Positions 61,201-64,000 of a stretch of DNA of 64,000 nucleotides are shown piece after piece. Origin of the DNA: KBS50 sp042666615 (lineage in GTDB: Bacteria > Actinomycetota > Actinomycetes > Mycobacteriales > Micromonosporaceae). Numbering within the stretch: position 1 is the first letter of the stretch; every line of letters starts with the position of its first letter. A program made the position numbers and the translations under genes. The stretch is taken from contig NZ_JBHTDD010000018.1 of the NCBI RefSeq assembly GCF_042666615.1, positions 1 through 64,000 on the forward strand, written 5' to 3'. The notes below the pieces were generated by a model, which did not search any database, was not told where the DNA came from, and was given only the letters and a program-made list of their open reading frames with translations.

Positions 61201-64000
61201 TCCACTCAGGGCCGCGAGATCGGCGGCCCCCTCGCCGCGCGCCGACCGGGTCGACGTCCGACCGCCGGCTCGCGCCGCCGTGGCCGAGCCGATGTCGAGG
61301 TTGACCACCGTTTCGGCCGTGGTGTGCCCGACCAACCGCGCCGCGTCCCAGTGCTGCCGCACCCGGATGAGCAGCGTGACATGTTCCGGCACGTGATTGA
61401 CCTGGTGACGGACCAGGTTCAGCACGAGGCCCTGCCGCCGCCCGCCCGGTGTCGCCTGGTCGTAGCCGCCCTCCAGCCGCACGTCCGACAGTTCGGCCAT
61501 GGCGCGGAGGTTGGACAGTTGGCTGGCTCGTTCCATGGGGTTCCGGGCGAGAACCGGATTCCCCTTCTCGTCCAACCGGGGCAGCAGGCCGTCCTCCCGC
61601 AAGGCCGACTCCACCCGCTGCCGGACGATGTCCATGCCGGTCACTCGCTGGATCAGCGCCGGGCCGGCACCGGCGATCCCGTCCGGCCCCAACCAGTCGG
61701 GCAGCCGACCCGCCCGACCCGGTGGTGGCCCCGGCTCCGGGTCGTCGCGCAGCACGACGCCGCCGTCCGGGTGTCGCAGGATGGTCCCGTCCGGGTTCCG
61801 CAGCACGGCCGCCGCGTCCACCGGCAGCCCGTACCGGTACGCGTCCGGCTCCGGCATCCGGAACACACCGCTGCCCTCGACGGAGCGCACCTGCGTGTCC
61901 GGGCGATGGCGACCGAACGTGTCGACGGTGACCTCGTGCACCAGACGGATCCGGTACGCCTGGGTGTGTCCCGAGTATCGCTGGACACTCGGATGAATGG
62001 CGGTGTCGCCGATGCCGATCCCGTCCCGGCGACTCGATCCGGGCGAGAACGTGCCGCGCACCGCGGCCGCACCGAACGGTAGTTCGCCCTCGGCGCTGTG
62101 CACCCCACCGGTGATCGCCGCGCTCCGCGAGTCACCCGTCGTCACCGAACCGGAGGCGCCGGAGAAGGCGACCCGCAACCGCTCCTGGTGGTAGCGGTCA
62201 CTCGGGGTGCCGACCAGTTCGGCCGACTCACGCACCACCCGCGTCCTGATCGTGACCTGGGCCACCCGCTGCCCGTCGGCGGTGATGGTCCGCTGAAATC
62301 CGGACGGATCGGTGACCGCATCCCGCAGTCGGGCCGGCAGTTCCTCGAGCACCATGATGCGAACCTGCTGCCTGGCTATGCCACCCAACCGGCCGTATTC
62401 GGCGGGCAGCAGGTCCAGCACCGTGTCGTTGAGCCGCTCCAGCCCGGTCAATCCGGTGACGACGTGCTCTGGGAACCGCGTGTCCCGCGGCTGTCCCCCC
62501 TCGATCTGGACCATGTCGGCCGGCGCGGGCTCGGTGTACGGGTGGGGGACCCACAGCCGCAGTCCGCTGTGGTCCCCCTCGATGCCCCGGTCCACGTGCA
62601 CCGGAGCGCTCCAGGTCGCGTCGTGCGTGCCGGCCCGCACCCGGACGGCCCAGACACCGTCGACGTCGTACAGGGTGGATTCGCCGCGGTTGTCCGCCAC
62701 CGCGCCGGTCAGCACGAAGTCGCTGCCCGACCCCTGAACCGACCACTGCCGCCGCACCTCACCGCCGACGTTCACGGTGGCATGCCGGACAACCTCCCGG
62801 AGCAGGCCCAACGTGCCGGACGCACCCTCGGGGATCGCCGACGCCATGGCGTCGGCGGCCGGGAACGTGGCGCCCGGGCCGAGACTGCGATTCATGGCGG
62901 CTCCGAGCACCCGGCTGCCCTGGGGGAACTGCGGCAGCTGTCCGAGGATCAGCTCAGCCGACCTGGTCGGTGGCCGGCCGACCTCCACGAGGTCGCGATG
63001 GTGGAAGCGGACGTCCACCTCGGCCCGGCCCAGACCGACCGGGAACACCACGCCGTCCTCGCCGGCCACCCAGCGCCACATCGACTGGAGGATGCGTTCG
63101 ACCTCGTCGGGGTGGAGGGACGTGTCGACCCCGTTGGTCTGGAGCATGTCGTTGATGGTGCTGGTGAGCGCCTTGAGGTGGGGGAGCCGCCCGGTGGGCA
63201 CCCCGGCGTCCAGCGCCGACCGCAGCGGCTGCGCCCGGTCAGCCGCGTCGTGGTAGCGCTCGAACACGGATGTGGCATCCCGAACCAACTGTCGCAGGTC
63301 GGCGCGCTGCCGGGCAACATCGTCGGCAGGCTGGTCCAGAACCTCCCGTACGGCGGCGAAAGCGTCCCGGGCCGCTCGTGCCGACTCCGCGGCCGTCGCG
63401 TAGCGGCTCGCGGCACCATCGTGCCATTGCGCCTCGCGTCGGGCCTGCCTGGCGGCGGTGTCGGCCTGCTCGGCGCGCTCGTTCCCACTTCGGTCCGTGG
63501 CGGTGCGTTCCCGGTCCGCCAACGCCAGTTGCTCCACGGTGACCCGTTCGGCGTCCGCCGCCGCCTCCCGCCGCACCGCGACGAGGTCGTCCAGTGCCGC
63601 CCCGGCGTTGGTCAGGGTGTCGACCAGGGTGACGACCGTGTCGACCAGGTCGGTGGGCACCGGGCCGGCGTCGTCCAGGACCGAGGCGAGCACGGAGATC
63701 CGTTCCACCTGCTCCTGCTGCCGGCTGGTCCGCAGCATGGCGAGGGAATCGTCGGCGGGGCGGCCGGCCGTTCGCCCCGCCAGCACCTGTTCGACGAGGT
63801 CACGTGCGCCCGGCGGCAGGGTGGCACGGTCCCAGTCGCGGGCCGGATTGGCAGCGAGCACCTCGTCGGCGAGTGCCTCGACGGCGGCCCGCGCCTCGGC
63901 CCCGCCGTTCATCTCGGTGGGCGCGCGTAGTTCGTCCCACACCCGGCCCAGCGCGGCCAGGGCACCCTCGGTACGGGACCGGCTGATGCCACTGTAGAGA
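49252..64000 (-). CDS. giant multi-domain polymorphic toxin, 5' end beyond the window
   Basis: At least 4,915 codons; the frame is still open at base 64000, so the start is outside. Residue numbers used here count from the GTG at 63942. Order: beta-rich region (1 to about 2030), coiled coil plus papain-fold glutamine deamidase (about 2035-2460), a second such module with Cys replaced by Ser (about 2520-2950), a long Ala/Arg/Glu coiled coil (about 2960-3390), calpain-like protease, HExxH domain (3977-3981), AbiEii-type nucleotidyltransferase (about 4120-4330) and GT4 glycosyltransferase (about 4425-4835) at the C-terminus. Export by the nearby T7SS is inference; the N-terminal targeting part is not visible. 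It begins a leftward cluster with an AbiEi antitoxin gene next. Confidence 0.9.
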   Translation of the reverse strand, partial: LYSGISRSRTEGALAALGRVWDELRAPTEMNGGAEARAAVEALADEVLAANPARDWDRATLPPGARDLVEQVLAGRTAGRPADDSLAMLRTSRQQEQVERISVLASVLDDAGPVPTDLVDTVVTLVDTLTNAGAALDDLVAVRREAAADAERVTVEQLALADRERTATDRSGNERAEQADTAARQARREAQWHDGAASRYATAAESARAARDAFAAVREVLDQPADDVARQRADLRQLVRDATSVFERYHDAADRAQPLRSALDAGVPTGRLPHLKALTSTINDMLQTNGVDTSLHPDEVERILQSMWRWVAGEDGVVFPVGLGRAEVDVRFHHRDLVEVGRPPTRSAELILGQLPQFPQGSRVLGAAMNRSLGPGATFPAADAMASAIPEGASGTLGLLREVVRHATVNVGGEVRRQWSVQGSGSDFVLTGAVADNRGESTLYDVDGVWAVRVRAGTHDATWSAPVHVDRGIEGDHSGLRLWVPHPYTEPAPADMVQIEGGQPRDTRFPEHVVTGLTGLERLNDTVLDLLPAEYGRLGGIARQQVRIMVLEELPARLRDAVTDPSGFQRTITADGQRVAQVTIRTRVVRESAELVGTPSDRYHQERLRVAFSGASGSVTTGDSRSAAITGGVHSAEGELPFGAAAVRGTFSPGSSRRDGIGIGDTAIHPSVQRYSGHTQAYRIRLVHEVTVDTFGRHRPDTQVRSVEGSGVFRMPEPDAYRYGLPVDAAAVLRNPDGTILRHPDGGVVLRDDPEPGPPPGRAGRLPDWLGPDGIAGAGPALIQRVTGMDIVRQRVESALREDGLLPRLDEKGNPVLARNPMERASQLSNLRAMAELSDVRLEGGYDQATPGGRRQGLVLNLVRHQVNHVPEHVTLLIRVRQHWDAARLVGHTTAETVVNLDIGSATAARAGGRTSTRSARGEGAADLAALSGVVVPAGGGLGAGRAVTHSAGWRIGDTVNQVTLVEGGRTAIFEIPHTIEVARLAPDGDKPLVEPVGGEARVLLPADLLPREGSPPVGSPVVADAPPTSTRALRWATILHLDASGMWDEIGRVLPNGFQPGSAGFVHLTSFASVRSLIANPEWLFVDRRTDLAVDPRGASPLRSSLTIRGRAGASEFLGDTNLVTGDINFTMGAHSVTFGSQTAADVGASVRGDLDVGNDGDSGDAASGLSGSRTGSHGESRTSTRIYGRERLRIHTSGTEKQYVYRMPVDFRLTGTEHHLLLRGGSRTAQGEVPGRTVVYAIPERVALELYAAGEHPVPLDMVADALHRYAGGHLTLDRAVSVGVLERYRADLGEVTSARNRAPDLPDGLARELAGRLAEQFPDARIPETTTDPGQRIGELMRQGRELPAVAPEASARRLVEDLEQALGHSPVEPDVELVDRDGRSVELFDAVLTRFDEVAPGAVRRLPGLWQSVYGNLAGKRWMGHLDSMLARTGFEMSFPIPTGRLWTESVTVRLTATLGAATPIGSRPDVLPILQNYAYAQHDSSQSIGSAFGLGGAGQGTALDTPEAGVNIGRGYTSTGSVGAQRTMVQGVMITDGVERMRRPLQITIEVSRSRPHLVRELPLRVADLVVHRGAPATSIGVVSGSLVQLATAEQVTDGTRNLAERTPDPRQVSMPAMPVVESVDIGRLYETIRERLASKDMLGRAGLAARDSELRKQLSALAHAAALERIAGPGGHPTVTLVHPDHQDRLIQVWIRGVQSDLRVTSSVEQEMQLREVARSQRVAGESDNRVRPAPLSRTIGEDHSELGGLSERLTGGAAAAEQTSILSGDRDETSNFELGGALTVTNRVDYHLTYVTKTVEAGGGERINSVTHEPSAVTGRASVTMFRHELDAIRRDAEWGVDGTPSWRFGPRTTGTPRISLSAEAVTTPDAADPITSALLLARDRGVEVLLDLTEDGTVRRYLATPDGQLHAAFPDDGYARARATLEPVLVDRANRHGLDLRELFRQHLREQAGNRTFSDAVRAALPEPVSGGRPPDPAGTSEPVPDAGGAIPRSDSFDGRRLRVALDRFDRLFPGDNDQVVDPATRPGADPARMDDIVRARYQENLRSARAGFHEAVENSQLVQRLSQRLDTFQWRERQAVAAAARERARAATLLREAAQLRAEAEEARRKAPHRGIRGLLLRNRAVQLDNLADRRTEEASQAQVRELQHRREAVEPGEQAAKHRRALESARRRPVGGDPVDRVVRTAWRLANLGSSDGYPVVDADRPGPTRSMLTGDDSPKPVWRTRPYDRVGGLRRVLRVDQSRLEELLGDGRGGFPRTPDPAGRWVRFINAFGIQADPTRTVNCVDALLSFFDTYVHGRPTVAAPRTLDGHQNGDPNLPFAGETGGARRVEEVTGGRWQSLVGDISATPEADRAAQVQAAFLRLHQHVLDGGHGAFAAIGSNWSDGGRHVWAAVNHHGTVHFVDPQHGTTVRAVLDGGSLRYLRPDTGEEVADPVAHPLRHADSTVGMDVLVLDGKARSMPMPGLLPGERASLREPTGLGSADTFRRDAGPDAQDPARGRLFDRIRDRVLGLFHRENPDPEGLPGTTREDAAVGEARERASYQRTLRAAQRHLAQTIDDSAGVRQLQQAVAQHTARERLAQSEAAGARAEAAEKRRAEARHRENAKRERDQADRLLPWREAMYRHAGQVDAFADGLARQAREADERALAHDQLARAAGENAATAGVELAATRAAPVTRTPDDPIIQGAWRYANVDAEAGHRMVDERNPGPVISRLTGTDAPPPVWRGRPYDQVGGYRRVLYADQFRLERLLADGQGGFHRAPDPAGDWLYFVNAYGVDADPTRTVNSIDTVAALYDTYVHGRPTVAAPRTYDGYLRGDPSQPAFGDSDGPARIEALTGGRYQALMGDPFDARATSALARLHQQLLDGGHGSFSSIMTTWRDGGSHAWAAVNHNGAVYVVDAQHATVVRAFVGADGTLGYVDERTGRPVSGPMARHDEIVAMDALTVDGRGRPMPFADARPGNWNALPLTPDYLARQAADVQAAVRAELAHDETRAYRQQAADQADAAARARAAEGALAAQAESLRRQAGASTELEATHRAQRDAAVAAANERDETAGRHDFAAREALGAYHHGPPEQRELARQWSEWHTGEAYRLHEQAEQLRAEATGLERQRRAAQTAAVQFTDAATRAEAERVRQAEAAQAAEQAAERDRQAAHEAEARQMEHAKQAAAEHHRVAAEHRQRVSDQRPEVLRRRTDHPDRAPADSRLESLRRISSAAQITGDRYAAVHEALASAARHDEESATRTRLAVAWRQDADNLDRVVAESERLRTNAENRAAVLETRAETYRRAADSLTELSREEPHAAELYGNRAAEDRQRFEALRNEAQGHRDEAARQAETAAEARARAVHGRQQADVAEREAAAERVKAVERREAAARWQAEASRWQREMWRRQTDAPVVDVRPVVRGTTWSDAEPAQPTAGPDAVVGWPDLPEDPADTQGRPGRRVGYGEPRLPDGRPVPLFDGPPIRDQVKQGALGDCGVVAAIGALAGLRPDLIEQMVRQLPDGRYEVTLHETSGLTPTGRPLRIVVVPEFPVNLDRPDRALFMDQTRNGTAWAAALEKALAGLDQVWSAERANAEQNGGRDAGYARLDTGAFAFAQAEVLAQLTGEQAAVRAFDKTPGQEAQVEAELAALLALGKPVLVSVLPPTPGVRLPNDLIASHVYEVTEVAEGRVRLHNPWGHRHPTAMTLRELLSVVYDDYATLETSTSARGSDPGPASTTSTEHGTGGGPRHAPDIAGRGVGNPEADAPSSAPPGEPFDATDPTSAADVDSPPGLRDDIESELGGRTPEPLGAPRQTVGQLLDDLRAAVDTRIGDLSPADPRFAELAAIRTQADRLGELTSPARTDLDIAPLRTALRDVSRLIDGYGDGLPDPLDPARLATRALSVEPVGHRLDVLDQAVIGVLVEDAFDSRFATHVVDHLARAVPMNPDLAHAALGERGRRIAEDMLTEPATGVYRYAGYSERVDALFIRPGIPFIDAASSVVHESAHALGPSRGEQRREILRTVNDRWERDVALARLTVDRERAAYARQREFLLSLARNADGGEPDPDVASRLAPRYAWLLGSERDIDASIAARYLEPEPNGAELISAVFGPGEVTAEQLYWHRLSEQVAEIAARRGTTTAEELRQFVLQRVMARVFTAHPDDWMIKGGQTLLARWPDARSTSDIDFVGYSNGSRVEMVTRYTEALRMDLGDHLTFELTYEGELQHGRGARLKHLAFIDGREVAEVSVDLAPPRDRPMWAEPELVDFPEHIFSTGAAGESPRLRLISLTDTLAHKISGMYTQGVKTDQTKCADCLPRTLGTWSCQTGDLPYRVQDLVDTLMIVMNRSWDAGQVQAMLREEFTWRIEQGEPLRVPSKFYVPNPTWREGFENYANGTPGLPVRTIDEAVPVARAFLDPLLDRTRTATGVWDPTAGQWVRQEPQATIGVVADRPRLRALVVAHASGRAAGLGGLPVASGEITKALAGLDNAQVTLLTIGDTEPHGNANILSVPAVDGVTPRVQLLNLAREGDPASIPGLPRPNSDAFDVVIGHSRFSSYAAMEIRNRWYPSAALVDVLHMPIMRYAEIQGWPERGIQYAQREAIVIRNSDLVVGVGPLLTDVARTMADDSVRPPSFHELIPGLDLLGPVADPPRGDGFNLLFTGRVDDAIKGYADLLGTVADLRDQDFPVRLRVRGIAADELMSQQRRADEIVGGPGVVDLRSYTTDRSELLEDLRWAHAAVMPSRIEGYGLVGAEAAAHGVPVLVNGESGFGEFLRDDTRIPVHVGASSVVPDHGLAEEQAARIAVWREAVMELERHYEQRRAHAAELKGILERYTWRHAATALADAVLEATPGADRNTRQGPDGVLVVGRTSASPGAPVRPEGFSARDVADALRRPGPGEPADRPGDGARANPRQRPGEGTSA
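49440..50675 (-). other. giant protein, C-terminal GT4 glycosyltransferase domain
   Basis: GT-B fold: N-terminal Rossmann half begins LRALVVAHASGRAAGLGGLP. The C-terminal half has FNLLFTGRVDDAIKG, then the E-x7-E donor-site motif EGYGLVGAEAAAHGVPVLV (Glu4719, Glu4727). It would transfer a sugar from a nucleotide donor; the target is unknown. Confidence 0.8.
50950..51590 (-). other. giant protein, AbiEii-type nucleotidyltransferase domain
   Basis: MIKGGQTLLARWPDARSTSDIDFV carries the K-G-G motif (Lys4141) and the D-x-D metal site (4158-4160) of AbiEii/AbiGii toxins; LRLISLTDTLAHKISGM follows as in the family. A possible Cys-rich insertion (KCADCLPRTLGTWSC) is unusual. The cognate AbiEi-type gene is the next one. 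Confidence 0.75.
51650..52310 (-). other. giant protein, HExxH metallopeptidase-like domain
   Basis: The motif HESAH (residues 3977-3981, in SVVHESAHALGPSRGE) within a helical domain suggests a zincin. The third metal ligand is not obvious. Family unassigned. Confidence 0.55.
52850..53640 (-). other. giant protein, calpain-like (family C2) cysteine protease domain
   Basis: Cys3471 in VKQGALGDCGVVAAIGAL, His3653 in ASHVYEVTEV and Asn3669 in RLHNPWGHRH reproduce the calpain triad with its usual context. It may release downstream warheads by self-cleavage or act on targets. Confidence 0.8.
53770..55060 (-). other. giant protein, long coiled coil
   Basis: About 430 residues almost purely of Ala, Glu, Arg, Gln and His in heptad-like order (for example AAQAAEQAAERDRQAAHEAE), ending before the calpain-like domain. 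It may form a rod or a translocating stalk. Confidence 0.7.
55090..55890 (-). other. giant protein, glutamine deamidase domain 2, Cys replaced by Ser
   Basis: A clear duplicate of domain 1 (RPYDQVGGYRRVLYADQFRLERLL against RPYDRVGGLRRVLRVDQSRLEELL). The nucleophile position is Ser2779 (RTVNSIDTVAALYD, codon TCC where domain 1 has TGC); His2877 and Asp2892 are kept. Probably inactive or altered. Confidence 0.8.
56560..57410 (-). other. giant protein, papain-fold glutamine deamidase domain 1
   Basis: Tox-PL/TGD type: Cys2276 (RTVNCVDALLSFF), His2381 (GGRHVWAAVNHHG) and Asp2396 (VHFVDPQHGT) form the expected triad. The order and spacing are as in actinobacterial toxin glutamine deamidase domains. 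Appears intact. Confidence 0.8.
57840..64000 (-). other. giant protein, N-terminal beta-rich region
   Basis: About 2,050 visible residues of beta-strand and Gly/Ser-rich stretches (for example GDSRSAAITGGVHSAEGELP, GDINFTMGAHSVTFGSQTAA, GVNIGRGYTSTGSVGAQRT, SILSGDRDETSNFELGGALT) alternating with helical spacers. These look like three or four diverged copies of one large unit, perhaps for translocation. A coiled coil lies near residues 100-220. No enzyme motif recognised. Confidence 0.45.

Noticed and set aside
59713..62082. 789-codon open frame on the plus strand opposite the giant gene
   Set aside because: Low-complexity complement frame; the minus-strand frame is continuous for almost 15 kb.

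Overview
The window is high-GC actinobacterial DNA with frequent GTG starts and several leaderless-looking genes. The tig–clpP1–clpP2–clpX order, the rRNA leader with an 'ACTCAACAG' segment, and an actinobacterial type VII secretion (T7SS/ESX) locus with eccB, eccC, eccD, eccE and a mycosin point to an actinomycete. The family Micromonosporaceae is my inference, not a proof.

Layout. 1-480: promoters and 5' leader of an rRNA operon reading leftward off the window edge. 0.6-6.7 kb: conserved core (small membrane protein, nitrilase-family amidase, clpX, clpP2, clpP1, trigger factor, tRNA-Pro, tRNA-Gly). 6.8-25.5 kb: ordinary accessory and housekeeping genes: two-domain VOC protein, FtsX-ectodomain-like lipoprotein, MerR regulator plus amidase, a pair of roadblock proteins followed by an Hsp70/beta-propeller membrane fusion, a ChaA-type antiporter, a MocR regulator divergent from a hydrolase, an MFS pump, and an FAD monooxygenase divergent from a TetR regulator. 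Clear operators can be read for the MerR, MocR and TetR genes, and a ClgR box precedes clpP1.

25.7-38.5 kb is a T7SS core: an EccA-like AAA+ protein with a beta-helix front end, EccE, a protein with a degenerate P-loop, EccC with three intact Walker A motifs, EccD, EccB, and a mycosin whose three catalytic residues all appear to be replaced. 38.6-44.1 kb carries a local expansion of one small Cys-motif family (five domain copies in four genes) with other unknown genes. 44.3-46.2 kb is a YwqJ-type deaminase overlapping a SUKH-3 immunity gene. 46.2-64.0 kb is a leftward cluster headed by one enormous gene that runs off the right edge (more than 4,900 codons visible). Its product strings together beta-rich segments, two coiled-coil plus papain-fold glutamine-deamidase modules (the second with Ser in place of the catalytic Cys), a long coiled coil, a calpain-like protease, an HExxH domain, an AbiEii-type nucleotidyltransferase and a GT4 glycosyltransferase. 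The next gene, 24 bp downstream, encodes an AbiEi-type antitoxin.

Reading: a T7SS next to a giant multi-warhead polymorphic toxin with its cognate-looking antitoxin, plus further toxin and immunity genes. No WXG100/ESX substrate gene, transposase, integrase or CRISPR array was found inside the window.
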